This document shows positions 45,205 to 54,063 of a stretch of DNA of 64,000 nt, piece after piece (the first letter of the stretch is position 1; every line of letters begins with the position of its first letter). The stretch comes from Pseudoalteromonas sp. 0303. Lineage in GTDB: Bacteria; Pseudomonadota; Gammaproteobacteria; Enterobacterales; Alteromonadaceae. The stretch is taken from NCBI RefSeq assembly GCF_013349995.1, contig NZ_JABVXF010000013.1, positions 44,631-108,630 of the forward strand, read 5' to 3'. The notes below the pieces were generated by a model. That model made no database searches. It was not told where the DNA came from and saw only the letters and a list, made by a program, of their open reading frames with translations. The position numbers and the translations under genes were made by a program.

Positions 45205-45328
45205 GTAGTTTGTTTTTACTATACATGCCAATTTAACCTGCAAAAAATAACGATTCTTTGCACAAAGCCTGCTGGAGTGTTGTTGCTAAATTGGTTAAGG
45301 TGAAGAAAATATCTTGAGAACAAAAAAA

Positions 45329-45793
45329 ATGAAAAAACTAATTTACATCGCCGCTTTGTTATTCTCTGCCCTGACATTTGCAGGTACCGCTCCATACAGT
45401 GGAGAGATAAGTCGTGATGACTTACTTAAAGACTACTCTGCGTTCAGTGAAGAATACGATGAATACTCACCGAGCAAAGAAGAGTTAAGCACTATAAAAG
45501 CACTGCAAGGTAAGCAGGTTTTGGTGTTCTTGGGCACTTGGTGTCATGACTCAAAACGTGAAGTGCCTCGATTTTTGAAGCTTCTCGATACTGCGAAGGT
45601 GCAGTTAGGCTCACTTAAATTAGTGGCCGTTGGCTACGACAAGCTAGACCTTGCAGGGTTAGCAAAACAGCACGACTTAATGTATACACCAACCATTATT
45701 GTCCTTGATGGCGAAAAAGAGCTTACCCGTATGATCGAAAAGCCAAAACAAAGCTTGGCTTTGGATCTTACGCAACCGGGTCAAACGCTATAA
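45329..45793 (+). CDS. Exported thioredoxin-fold protein
   Basis: ATG 45329 begins a signal peptide (KKLIYIAALLFSALTFA). The 154-residue precursor contains a thioredoxin fold with active-site WCHDS (C72) and cis-proline in YTPTIIVL near 125. There is only one cysteine in the motif, so it should act as a reductase of mixed disulfides or as a peroxiredoxin-like or sensing thiol rather than a dithiol oxidase. It is divergent from the heme protein gene; the 3' end overlaps the convergent phosphodiesterase gene by 26 bases. Confidence 0.85.
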   Translation: MKKLIYIAALLFSALTFAGTAPYSGEISRDDLLKDYSAFSEEYDEYSPSKEELSTIKALQGKQVLVFLGTWCHDSKREVPRFLKLLDTAKVQLGSLKLVAVGYDKLDLAGLAKQHDLMYTPTIIVLDGEKELTRMIEKPKQSLALDLTQPGQTL

Positions 45794-48278
45794 AATCATC
45801 AATAGATAAGGGTATTGAAATTAAGTAACCTTGAATATAATCAATGCCTTTATCACTCACCAATTGCCATTGCTCTGAGCTTTCGACCCCTTCTGCGGTA
45901 ATCGTTAAATCAAGTTGATGGACTAAATCACTCATCGTTTGTAAAAATAAACCATCTCGTGGGTTATCCACGCAGTTACAAATAAAGGCACGGTCAATCT
46001 TAACGTTATCTAGCGGAAACTGCTGAATTGACGACAGTGATGAATAACCCGTTCCAAAGTCATCAAGTGATAAATTAAAACCTGCTAATTTAAGTTCATG
46101 CATTAGGTTTATGGCGTATTGGGTATTTTGAAATAGGGCGGATTCGGTGATCTCAAGATTAATTTTTTGATTAGCCGGAAATAGCTTAGCTTTTTCTTTA
46201 CTCAGTCGTTTAACTAAATGCACATCAGAGAACTGTTTACGTGAGAGATTGATCGACACTTTAATACGAATGTTATTTTCAACCATGCGGTGGCAATCTT
46301 CAGCAACCTTAGCAACAATCCAACGAGATAATAAATTAATGAGCTCTGATTGCTCAGCGATGGTAATAAACTCCACTGGTGACACAAACCCTCGAACATG
46401 GTGCTGCCAACGTACAAGCGCTTCACAGCCAATCAGTGTGCCATCTAGAGCGCTTACAATTGGCTGATAGACCATACTTAGCTGTTCGTTGGCCGCAAGC
46501 GCATGGCGTAGATCACTTTCTAGGTTACTTTGTGCGATAAGCTTATCTTTTAGAGATTGGCTATAAACTGTGAACGGTTTTTGTGTGCGAGGGCATTCAT
46601 TCATCGCAATGAGAGCTGTATTGATTTGCTCAGCCGCATCGATGTTTTGTAAGTGTGGATAACCCACGCCAATGTATAAGTGGTAAAAATGAGCGCTACC
46701 AGCGGTTTCAATAATACCGCCGACCTGATGCTGTAATTTATCTAATAGGGCGGCGAGATTTTCATCAAAAATGGCTTCTTTTAGTAATATTAAAAAACAG
46801 CCAGGTTTTATGTGTGCGCAAAACGCTTGATGTAAGTCAGAAAATTCAATTAGCCGGTTAGCTATCGTTGTCTGTAGTTCATTTAAGTAATCTTGACCGT
46901 AAATATCTTCTAATTGACGATAGCCTTTGATCTCGGCACACAATAAAGTAAGGCCGCTACTGTACTGGTCTTCAGGGCATAAGCTAGCGATATATTTTTC
47001 GCTGTAATGGCGATTGGCAAGGCCGGTGATCGAGTCAAAATGTGCTTGCTGGTAAAGCTCATGTTGGCGTTGTTTTTCAGCACTGATGTCTTTAATCGTA
47101 CCAACCAAGGTGTTGGTTTTAGGGTTCCATTCAGCGTGTTCATGAAACCAGCGTTTTTCTCCATTGAGTTTAATCGTGTACTCAATTTCAGTTGGGCTAC
47201 TAGGCTTAGTATGAATAAAATTTAAAAACGAATTTTTATAAAAGCTATCGATTTTTTCACAGACATCAGTAATTGATTGCGCTTTGCTTTGTTCTTTGAA
47301 TAACGATTTAGCTTGTGATGATAATTGCCTAATGCTTTTATCAGGCGACAGATGCCAACTACCTACGCCACTGAGTGACTGAGCTTGTTTTAATTCAAGT
47401 GCCTGTTCAGACAGCTCTAAGGTTTGCTTTTGCACAAGTTTTTCGAGGTTTTGCTCATGCTCACGTAACCGACAAGTAATCGTAATCAAATAGCAGCTAA
47501 CCGATGAAAGTAACAGAGCTATGAGTAGTAATACTAAAAATTCAACATGCGCTCGATAAGCAAACTCGTCTTTAATAGCCACAACCCATTGCTGATTTTC
47601 AACATCGAGATTGTAGGTCGACCAGTGGCTTTGCTCAAAACTGTGGTTATTTAAAAGCGGCACGTAGTTATTCGCTGTTTTTTGCCAAACCTCATAGAGG
47701 TGAGAGGGGGAGGTGCTCTCAGGGCTCAAATTTGCAATAAATTCTGGAAAGCGCAGCACCGCGATTGCAAACCCCCAAAACTCATTTTGATCAAAAATTG
47801 GTAATCGAGCGACTAATCCTTGACCACCTTGAGCCAACTCTTTTGGTCCATCGATTTGCATTTTTTGAGTATCAATGGCTGTTTGTAAAGACTCTTGAAT
47901 GCTTTGCATCTTAAATAAATCGACACCAATCGCACTCTCGTGACTGGTTAGCGGGTAGCTGTATTGAATTACCCCTTTTGGTGCGAGTTGAATAGTTTGG
48001 CTACCATCACTATGAGTTAATATCTCAGTGGCAAGGGTTTCGAATTCAGTTTGTGTGTATGCAAAGTCACGCATTGCGGCGCGAACAAGGTAAGGACCAA
48101 GGAGTGCGTTATCGAGGGCTTTTTCAAGTTTATTGCTGTAACTGTTAAGTGCTGCACTTAGCTCAATCTCATGCATTTCTTGTCTATCATAAAACACTTT
48201 TAGTGCTATCGCCGAAAACAAGCAGAAACTGAGAAAAAAAGAAGTAAATAACAACGAAAAATATGTAATATTACGCAA
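45768..48278 (-). CDS. CHASE-PAS-GGDEF(degenerate)-EAL phosphodiesterase
   Basis: The start is TTG at 48278, needed to include the first membrane helix (residues about 5-28). The next ATG is at residue 35, after that helix. The 836-residue protein has a periplasmic CHASE-like sensor (about 40-240), a second helix (246-268), a coiled coil and a PAS domain (296-400). The GGDEF domain (about 405-570) has its signature degenerated to KPGCF at 491-495, so it cannot make cyclic-di-GMP. The EAL domain is intact (EAL at 619-621, then EITESAL and DDFGTGYSSL). The protein should hydrolyse cyclic-di-GMP in response to a periplasmic ligand. Confidence 0.9.
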   Translation of the reverse strand: MRNITYFSLLFTSFFLSFCLFSAIALKVFYDRQEMHEIELSAALNSYSNKLEKALDNALLGPYLVRAAMRDFAYTQTEFETLATEILTHSDGSQTIQLAPKGVIQYSYPLTSHESAIGVDLFKMQSIQESLQTAIDTQKMQIDGPKELAQGGQGLVARLPIFDQNEFWGFAIAVLRFPEFIANLSPESTSPSHLYEVWQKTANNYVPLLNNHSFEQSHWSTYNLDVENQQWVVAIKDEFAYRAHVEFLVLLLIALLLSSVSCYLITITCRLREHEQNLEKLVQKQTLELSEQALELKQAQSLSGVGSWHLSPDKSIRQLSSQAKSLFKEQSKAQSITDVCEKIDSFYKNSFLNFIHTKPSSPTEIEYTIKLNGEKRWFHEHAEWNPKTNTLVGTIKDISAEKQRQHELYQQAHFDSITGLANRHYSEKYIASLCPEDQYSSGLTLLCAEIKGYRQLEDIYGQDYLNELQTTIANRLIEFSDLHQAFCAHIKPGCFLILLKEAIFDENLAALLDKLQHQVGGIIETAGSAHFYHLYIGVGYPHLQNIDAAEQINTALIAMNECPRTQKPFTVYSQSLKDKLIAQSNLESDLRHALAANEQLSMVYQPIVSALDGTLIGCEALVRWQHHVRGFVSPVEFITIAEQSELINLLSRWIVAKVAEDCHRMVENNIRIKVSINLSRKQFSDVHLVKRLSKEKAKLFPANQKINLEITESALFQNTQYAINLMHELKLAGFNLSLDDFGTGYSSLSSIQQFPLDNVKIDRAFICNCVDNPRDGLFLQTMSDLVHQLDLTITAEGVESSEQWQLVSDKGIDYIQGYLISIPLSIDDFIAFDPVA

Positions 48279-48452
48279 TGGCGTCTCTGAATTAAGTGGG
48301 TATTTAAGTACTAAGCTTGCTTTTAAAAATACTAGTTTAGGGTTAGCTGGTTGTCTAGCGAAGAGCTAGAATTTTAGTTGAATTTTTAGCAAGTTAAAAA
48401 AATAATTGTACCTAAATACAATTAATTGCAAGCACAAGTAAGATTAAACACT

Positions 48453-49040
48453 ATGTACCAAGCCGTTATAAAAGCGATAGATGCAGCGAATGCTGTCGAC
48501 CCAAATCGTGTAAAACAAGATGCTCAAGAGCTAGCAAAAGAGTCTTTATATGCAATGCGTATGACCGACATGCTAAACCGTTTCAACCCACAAGCCGATG
48601 AGTTGATGCATATTGCTGCGCGAGGCCAACATATTGAGCGTTGGCGCTCTCCTCGCAGTGATTTTCCTATGGGAAAGCAAGGTTATTATCAATGGCGTAC
48701 GGCTTTATATGATTTTCATGCCGAGCGTGTAACAGCCCTTATGAAAACGGCGGGTTACGCACCGGAAGAATGTGAGCGCGTATACGCAGCCGTTGCTAAA
48801 AAGAACATAAAACGAAACCCCGATAGCCAATTGATTGAAGACATTGCAAGCCTTGTTTTTATTGAGCATTACATGCTTGATTTTGCAAGTAGTAAGCCTG
48901 ATTACGATGAACAAAAATGGCTGGGTATTATTCGTAAAACATGGCAAAAAATGTCAAATGAAGCACATGACTTTGTATTAGCTGGTAACATCAGCTTACC
49001 TGAGCCGCTTAAACCGTTAATTACAAAAGCGCTAAATTAA
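48453..49040 (+). CDS. DUF4202 family protein
   Basis: ATG 48453 (MYQAVIKAI) is chosen; an upstream TTG at 48426 adds non-conserved residues. The 195-residue protein is all-helical with the DUF4202 marks: DPNRV near the N-terminus, ARGQHIERWRSPRSDFPMGK near 58 and YYQWRTALYDFHA. It ends with a conserved IEDIASLVFIEHYMLDF segment. The histidine- and aspartate-rich helices suggest a metal-dependent phosphohydrolase-like fold, but activity is unknown. A 33-codon remnant follows in the same direction. Confidence 0.88.
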   Translation: MYQAVIKAIDAANAVDPNRVKQDAQELAKESLYAMRMTDMLNRFNPQADELMHIAARGQHIERWRSPRSDFPMGKQGYYQWRTALYDFHAERVTALMKTAGYAPEECERVYAAVAKKNIKRNPDSQLIEDIASLVFIEHYMLDFASSKPDYDEQKWLGIIRKTWQKMSNEAHDFVLAGNISLPEPLKPLITKALN

Positions 49041-49060
49041 TTATAAAACAAGGATGGTCT

Positions 49061-49162
49061 ATGTTTTGCCCGCGTACTAAAACAGCCCTTGAAGCAGTGA
49101 GCATTGGCGACGTTAACGTGTATTTATCAAAAAGCGGTGGCGTATTTTTTGATTTTGAATGA
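49061..49162 (+). pseudogene. Truncated TFIIB-type zinc-finger gene, or 33-residue small protein
   Basis: ATG 49061 has a good aagga ribosome-binding site. The frame reads MFCPRTKTALEAVSIGDVNV and then YLSKSGGVFFDFE before TGA. This resembles the start of small zf-TFIIB proteins, which run on for another 50 or more residues with a second cysteine pair. It ends early, directly before a terminator. Either a truncated gene or a retained short form. Confidence 0.45.
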
Positions 49163-49173
49163 CTGAAAATAAG

Positions 49174-49201
49174 AAGCCTGTACCATCTAAGATACAGGCT
49201 T
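49174..49201. terminator. Bidirectional hairpin terminator
   Basis: Nine-bp stem (aagcctgta with tacaggctt), 10-nt loop, and T-rich tails on both strands. It ends the DUF4202 transcript and the convergent oxidoreductase transcript. Confidence 0.8.
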
Positions 49202-49218
49202 TATTTGCATGCTAAGCG

Positions 49219-50217
49219 TTAAAGCTTAACCAGCATTTTTCCTTTATTTTTACCTTCGAACAGGCCAAGAAATGCATCAACGGCATTTTCGATGCCATGG
49301 TAAACCGTTTCTTCAGATTTAATTTTACCTTCGCTGATCCACGCACCCATTTGCTCAATAAACTCAGGGAACTGATCAAAATAATCAATCACGATAAAAC
49401 CTTGCATGGTGAGCTTTTTCGAGTTGATATAAAACAGGTTGCTTGGCCCTGGCTGTGCAGTGTCATTATTGTAACCTGAGATCATGCCACAAATAGGAAT
49501 ACGGCCGTAATCGTTCATTACATTGAGTGCTGCTTCAAGGTGATCGCCACCTACGTTTTCAAAGTACACATCAATGCCTTGTGGTGCCGCTTGTTCAAGG
49601 GCTTCTGTTAGGTTTGCTACCGTTTTGTAATTAATTACTGCATCAACACCCAACGCTTTAACCATTTGTGCTTTTTCGTCAGAGCCAACCGAAGCAATCA
49701 CTTTACAGCCTTTTAGCTTAGCAATTTGGCAAACAACGCTACCTACAGCGCCTGATGCAGCTGAAACAAACACGGTATCGGTTTCTTTTAGGCTAATTAC
49801 CTTTGTTAAACCTGCCCATGCAGTTAACCCAGTCATACCCATAGTACTTAAAAACAGTTGGTCTGGTAGTGGCACGTTAGGTAGTAACGTTAAGTCGCTG
49901 CCATCGCTAATGTGCATGGTACGCCAGCCGCTAATATGGCTTACTTTACTTCCTACAGGGAAGTCATCATTGCGTGATTCAATCACTTCGCCGATAGCAC
50001 CGGCTTCCATCACTTCGTTTAAGTTAAATGGCGCGATATATGATTTACGATCGATCATGCGTGGGCGCATATAAGGGTCAACTGACATCCAGGTATTTTT
50101 AATTAACACTTCGCCGTCGTTCAAATCAGGTAGTGATACTTCTACCTGCGCAAAATTAGCCTGTGTTGGTACACCCGTTGGGCGTGAAACTAAATGAATT
50201 TGTTGACTTGTCGCCAT
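49219..50217 (-). CDS. NADPH-dependent medium-chain oxidoreductase, second paralogue
   Basis: The 332-residue protein is of the same zinc-free MDR type as the product of 19206-20237: MSVDPYMRPRM near residue 47, MGMTGLTAWAGL near 126 and the cofactor motif SAASGAVGSVVCQIAK near 152. It should reduce unsaturated aldehydes or ketones with NADPH. It is divergent from a MarR regulator with two identical palindromes in between, which points to induction by an electrophile or phenolic compound. Confidence 0.92.
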   Translation of the reverse strand: MATSQQIHLVSRPTGVPTQANFAQVEVSLPDLNDGEVLIKNTWMSVDPYMRPRMIDRKSYIAPFNLNEVMEAGAIGEVIESRNDDFPVGSKVSHISGWRTMHISDGSDLTLLPNVPLPDQLFLSTMGMTGLTAWAGLTKVISLKETDTVFVSAASGAVGSVVCQIAKLKGCKVIASVGSDEKAQMVKALGVDAVINYKTVANLTEALEQAAPQGIDVYFENVGGDHLEAALNVMNDYGRIPICGMISGYNNDTAQPGPSNLFYINSKKLTMQGFIVIDYFDQFPEFIEQMGAWISEGKIKSEETVYHGIENAVDAFLGLFEGKNKGKMLVKL

Positions 50218-50268
50218 ATAAACCTCGAATCTGCTAGATTAGAATCAATTAATAAGTTGCACAAAACA

Positions 50269-50280
50269 TTTGCGCGCAAA
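50269..50280. promoter_or_regulatory. MarR operator copy 1
   Basis: Palindrome tttgcgcgcaaa, 52 bp upstream of the oxidoreductase start. It is identical over 15 bp (with acta-like flank) to a second copy at 50340. Confidence 0.7.
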
Positions 50281-50339
50281 CTATTTGCGATCAATTTAAT
50301 GATCTTTACTATAAAAGGCAATAGATCGTCGGAAAATAA

Positions 50340-50351
50340 TTTGCGCGCAAA
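50340..50351. promoter_or_regulatory. MarR operator copy 2
   Basis: Second tttgcgcgcaaa palindrome, 71 bp from the first (start to start) and 47 bp upstream of the marR-type gene. Together the pair can repress both divergent promoters. Confidence 0.7.
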
Positions 50352-50398
50352 CTAAATTAAGGCAATAATATGGCTGTATTTCAGTTTAGGGTAGCAGC

Positions 50399-50839
50399 AT
50401 GAGCAACAAGTTATCAGACAATGTATGTTTCACTTTATACAGTGCAACCAATGCGTTGATCAGAGCGTTTCGACCAATCCTTGAAGCTTATGACTTAACC
50501 TATCCGCAATATATTGTGATGCATTCTCTTTGGTATAATAACCAAGTGAGCTTAAAAGCGCTTTCTCATGACACGCACCTTGATTCAGGCACCTTAACAC
50601 CAATAGTTAAGCGCCTAGAAAGCAAAGGTTTATTGACTCGTCAGGTATCAAATGAAGATGAGCGTAAAAAAGTAATTTCGTTAACAGAGCAGGGCATGCA
50701 ACTTAAAGTTGATGCTGAAGAATTAACGGCTAAGTTAATGGCACGCTCAAATATGAGTTTGGAGCGAATCGAGTTATTACGCGAGTTAACCCTTGAGCTG
50801 CATACTGACCTAACAAAAACGGACCTTACAAAAAGCTAA
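50399..50839 (+). CDS. MarR-family transcriptional regulator
   Basis: The 146-residue protein has the winged helix with recognition helix HDTHLDSGTLTPIVKRLESKG near 58 and wing NEDERKKVISLTEQG near 85. The dimer helices are at both ends. A cysteine near the N-terminus (NVCFTLYSA) is at the place of the redox-sensing cysteine of OhrR-type members. It likely represses itself and the divergent oxidoreductase through two palindromes. The stop overlaps the convergent VOC gene by four bases. Confidence 0.92.
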   Translation: MSNKLSDNVCFTLYSATNALIRAFRPILEAYDLTYPQYIVMHSLWYNNQVSLKALSHDTHLDSGTLTPIVKRLESKGLLTRQVSNEDERKKVISLTEQGMQLKVDAEELTAKLMARSNMSLERIELLRELTLELHTDLTKTDLTKS

Positions 50840-51216
50840 TCTTCTACTAAACACACTAAAGTGCCTTCAATAGCGCGAACATACGCATAATGCTGGGCGT
50901 CTTTTTTAGTTGGCGGGCACAATGGCTCAGCACCAGCAAGCACAGCTTTATCGTAACTTTCGACTAAATTATGGCAGCTGAATCTTAGCTCAAAACCAAG
51001 AGCTGGTTGCTTAGGATGGGCGCGAATATACCCTTGCTTGAAGTATGATTGCGCATGCGGGTGGGTCGCAAAAGCAAGTTTTACAGATCCTGTCACAAGT
51101 TCACCGTATTCAGCATCGTCACTGATATGGTTGGTATTTAAACCAAATGCTTGATAGTAAAAGTCGAGTACTTCTTCTACGTTATCGACGTAAATAACCT
51201 GACTTAAAAAGTCCAT
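50836..51216 (-). CDS. VOC (glyoxalase-like) family protein
   Basis: The 126-residue protein has the VOC fold: SQVIYVDNVEEVLDFYYQAFG at the start, a central FELRFSCHNLVESYDKAVLAG and a C-terminal YAYVRAIEGTLVCLVED. A metal-binding glutamate may be present in the last strand, but no reaction can be assigned. It is convergent with the MarR gene and upstream of der on the same strand, separated by a terminator. Confidence 0.83.
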   Translation of the reverse strand: MDFLSQVIYVDNVEEVLDFYYQAFGLNTNHISDDAEYGELVTGSVKLAFATHPHAQSYFKQGYIRAHPKQPALGFELRFSCHNLVESYDKAVLAGAEPLCPPTKKDAQHYAYVRAIEGTLVCLVED

Positions 51217-51270
51217 TTATGCTGCTCTATTTATTGTTCGTTTATTAAATAAAGCATAGTTTCAGCAATA

Positions 51271-51303
51271 AAAAACCTTGTAAGTCATACTCACAAGGTT
51301 TTT
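51271..51303. terminator. Bidirectional terminator after der
   Basis: Eleven-bp stem (aaaaaccttgt with acaaggttttt), 11-nt loop, flanked by T on both strands. It lies 27 bp past the der stop codon. Confidence 0.88.
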
Positions 51304-51330
51304 TTAATACTTAAAGCTTAGCTGTAGAAA

Positions 51331-52800
51331 TTACGACTTGTTGCGGTTTTCTTTCGCAAATGCACGGATTTTACGTTTTTGCGATAAAGTCACTTTATTA
51401 GTGCGACCCGCGTATGGATTGTCGCCTTCTCTAAATTCAATTTTGATTGGCGTACCCATAATGCCTAATGCTTTACGGTAGTAGTTCATTAAGTAGCGTT
51501 TGTAGCTATCAGGTAAGTCATGAACTTGGTTACCGTGGATCACGATACGTGGTGGGTTATAACCACCTGCGTGAGCATATTTAAGTTTTACACGACGACC
51601 ACGAACAAGTGGCGGTTGGTGATCGGCCTGTGCCATATCCATGATACGACGCAGCATCGCTGTGCTAATACGCTTAGTTGCTGACTCGTATGCTTCGTCT
51701 ACTGACTCAAATAGGTGACCCACACCTGTGCCGTGTAAAGCAGAGATAAAGTGCAAACGTGCGAAATCGATGAAACCTAAACGACGGTCAAGCTCTGACT
51801 TAATACGTTCTTTAACGTAATCGTCAAGGCCGTCCCATTTGTTAACAGCAACAACCAATGAACGACCTGCGTTTAAGGCAAAACCAAGTAAGCTTAAGTC
51901 TTGATCAGAAATACCTTCGCGAGCATCAACCACAAGCAATACCACGTTAGCGTCTTCAATCGCTTTAAGGGTTTTGATCACAGAGAATTTTTCTACAACA
52001 TCGCTTACTTTCTTACGCTTACGAACACCCGCAGTATCAATAAGAATGTACTCTTTGTCGTTACGTGTCATCGGAATATAGATAGAGTCACGGGTTGTAC
52101 CCGGCATATCGTAAACGATTACACGTTCTTCACCTAAGATACGGTTTGTAAGTGTTGACTTACCAACGTTAGGGCGACCGATAATAGCAAGCTTTACTGG
52201 CTTGTCAGCAAAGGCTTGCTGGTTGTCTTCGCCTTCTTCATCTTCGCTGTAAAGATCAACCAATTCGTCATCACTTTCTTCAAGCTCTTCAGCTTCGCCT
52301 GCAAGTTCTGCAATAACAGGCTGTAGAGTTGTTTCAAGTAATTGCGTGATACCACGGCCGTGAGCCGCTGCAATGTGATGTACGTCGCCTAAGCTTAACT
52401 GATAGAACTCAGCGCAGTATGAGTCTGCATCAATACCATCCACTTTGTTTGCCACAACAAAACATTTCTTTTGTTGTTTACGAAGGTGGTTAGCAATCGC
52501 TTGGTCTGCGGCGGTCATACCTGCGCGGGCATCAACTAAAAATAGCACGATATCGGCTTCTTCAATCGCTAGTAGCGATTGCTCAGCCATTTCGGTTTCG
52601 ATACCATGCTCAGAACCGTCAATACCACCCGTGTCTACCACGATAAATTCATAGCCATCGTAATCAGCTTGGCCATATTTTCTATCTCGTGTTAAGCCAG
52701 GAAAGTCGGCTACGAGGGCGTCACGAGTACGTGTTAAACGGTTAAATAATGTGGATTTGCCCACATTGGGTCGCCCAACAAGAGCGATCACGGGAAGCAT
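51331..52800 (-). CDS. der: Ribosome-assembly GTPase Der (EngA)
   Basis: Der acts in late 50S assembly. The 489-residue protein has two tandem GTPase domains, each with a full set of G motifs: GRPNVGKST near 8 and 209, DTGG and DTAG, NKVD and NKWD. A C-terminal KH-like domain is present ([20 protein letters not shown]). The acidic linker between the G domains ([20 protein letters not shown]) is typical of gammaproteobacteria. It follows bamB with a hairpin terminator between, so it may have its own promoter. Confidence 0.97.
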   Translation of the reverse strand: MLPVIALVGRPNVGKSTLFNRLTRTRDALVADFPGLTRDRKYGQADYDGYEFIVVDTGGIDGSEHGIETEMAEQSLLAIEEADIVLFLVDARAGMTAADQAIANHLRKQQKKCFVVANKVDGIDADSYCAEFYQLSLGDVHHIAAAHGRGITQLLETTLQPVIAELAGEAEELEESDDELVDLYSEDEEGEDNQQAFADKPVKLAIIGRPNVGKSTLTNRILGEERVIVYDMPGTTRDSIYIPMTRNDKEYILIDTAGVRKRKKVSDVVEKFSVIKTLKAIEDANVVLLVVDAREGISDQDLSLLGFALNAGRSLVVAVNKWDGLDDYVKERIKSELDRRLGFIDFARLHFISALHGTGVGHLFESVDEAYESATKRISTAMLRRIMDMAQADHQPPLVRGRRVKLKYAHAGGYNPPRIVIHGNQVHDLPDSYKRYLMNYYRKALGIMGTPIKIEFREGDNPYAGRTNKVTLSQKRKIRAFAKENRNKS

Positions 52801-52818
52801 AAACTACCTCTTAAAAAA

Positions 52819-52848
52819 ACAACAAAAGGCTTCGCCAAGCGAAGCCTT
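52819..52848 (-). terminator. Terminator between bamB and der
   Basis: Ten-bp GC-rich stem (aaggcttcgc with gcgaagcctt) and 3-nt loop, followed on the minus strand by ttgttgttttttt. Confidence 0.85.
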
Positions 52849-52875
52849 AGAAAAATAACGTTTACTATTAGTAAG

Positions 52876-54054
52876 TTAGTTTGGAATTTTAACCGCGCTA
52901 ACTTCACCATCTCTGGTGTATAAAATTAATTTGTCACCGGCAACAACTGGCTCAATAAAGAAACCTGAGCTGTCAAAGTCTTCGCGTGATACAAGCTCGC
53001 CCGTTTCTTTGTCTAACCAGTGTAGGTTACCTTCTTGGTCACCTAGTGCTAAGTACTTACCTGCCACAGTCGGACCTGTTAAGTACCAGCCGCGCAGTGC
53101 CGGTTGGCTCCAACGTTCAATACCTGATGTTTTATCTAGACCGTAAACAACACCATCGCTATCAACAACATAGATAGACTGACTATCCATCGATAAATCA
53201 CGGTAGCTGCTGTACTCACGTTTCCAAACAACATTACCAGAACGAATATCAACGGCTGCTAAGTTACCATTATAGGCGATTGCATAGGCATATGGGCCGC
53301 TAATTAATGCTTGTGTATCTACATCAACCAAACGTTCAAACTCAGACGCCCCTTTTGGAGAAGCAATTTCAGCACTCCACGCAGAGTAACCATTTTCAGA
53401 AATTAATACGCTTAATTTACCTGTTTCAAGGCCTAGTAATACACCACCGTTGGCTACAGTTGGTGAACTTTGACCTCGTAATGTAAGTGGTGGCACTTCT
53501 TGTTCAAAGCTCCAACGCTCTTCGCCTGTATCTGGGTGTACAGCTAATAATTTACCTGAGCCTAGGTTTACAAAAATTAGGCCGTCGCCTGCAGCTGGTT
53601 TAGCAAGTACTTCGCCTGGCATAGTTTTGCGCCAAACGATTTCACCTGTTTCACGGTCAAGAGCAATTAAGTAACCATGCTCAGAACCAACGAAAATTTT
53701 GCCGTAAGCTTGTAAAATACCGCCCGATAGCTTGGCACTTTCTGTGGTTTCCCAAGGCCAGAAGGCTGGGTTTTCACGCACATCGGTTTGCCATAGCGTA
53801 TCGCCATTTTCAAGCGATAGGGCTTCAACTTCACCTTCGCGGTTTGCTACATACACAACATCGTTATGAATAGCCGGCGTTAAGCGCGAGAAATAGTGCT
53901 TAACACCATCACCGATTGATTCTTGCCAAACCACTTCTGTCTCAAATTGATTAACAATTTCAGGCAGTACCAGTTCTTCTTCGTCATCACTGGACGAACA
54001 CCCAGTCAGGGTTGCGATACACAGAGCAAGTGTTGCCGCTGTTAACTTCTTCAT
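52876..54054 (-). CDS. bamB: Outer-membrane assembly lipoprotein BamB
   Basis: BamB is the eight-bladed propeller lipoprotein of the BAM complex, helping BamA fold outer-membrane proteins. The 392-residue protein has a lipobox LTGC (Cys19) after a signal sequence. PQQ-like blades repeat with sequences such as GDTLWQTD, GEIVWRKTMPGE, GEERWSFEQ and GNVVWKREY. It is nine bases downstream of yfgM. This order (hisS-yfgM-bamB-der) is conserved in gammaproteobacteria. Confidence 0.97.
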   Translation of the reverse strand: MKKLTAATLALCIATLTGCSSSDDEEELVLPEIVNQFETEVVWQESIGDGVKHYFSRLTPAIHNDVVYVANREGEVEALSLENGDTLWQTDVRENPAFWPWETTESAKLSGGILQAYGKIFVGSEHGYLIALDRETGEIVWRKTMPGEVLAKPAAGDGLIFVNLGSGKLLAVHPDTGEERWSFEQEVPPLTLRGQSSPTVANGGVLLGLETGKLSVLISENGYSAWSAEIASPKGASEFERLVDVDTQALISGPYAYAIAYNGNLAAVDIRSGNVVWKREYSSYRDLSMDSQSIYVVDSDGVVYGLDKTSGIERWSQPALRGWYLTGPTVAGKYLALGDQEGNLHWLDKETGELVSREDFDSSGFFIEPVVAGDKLILYTRDGEVSAVKIPN

Positions 54055-54063
54055 CTTAACCCC

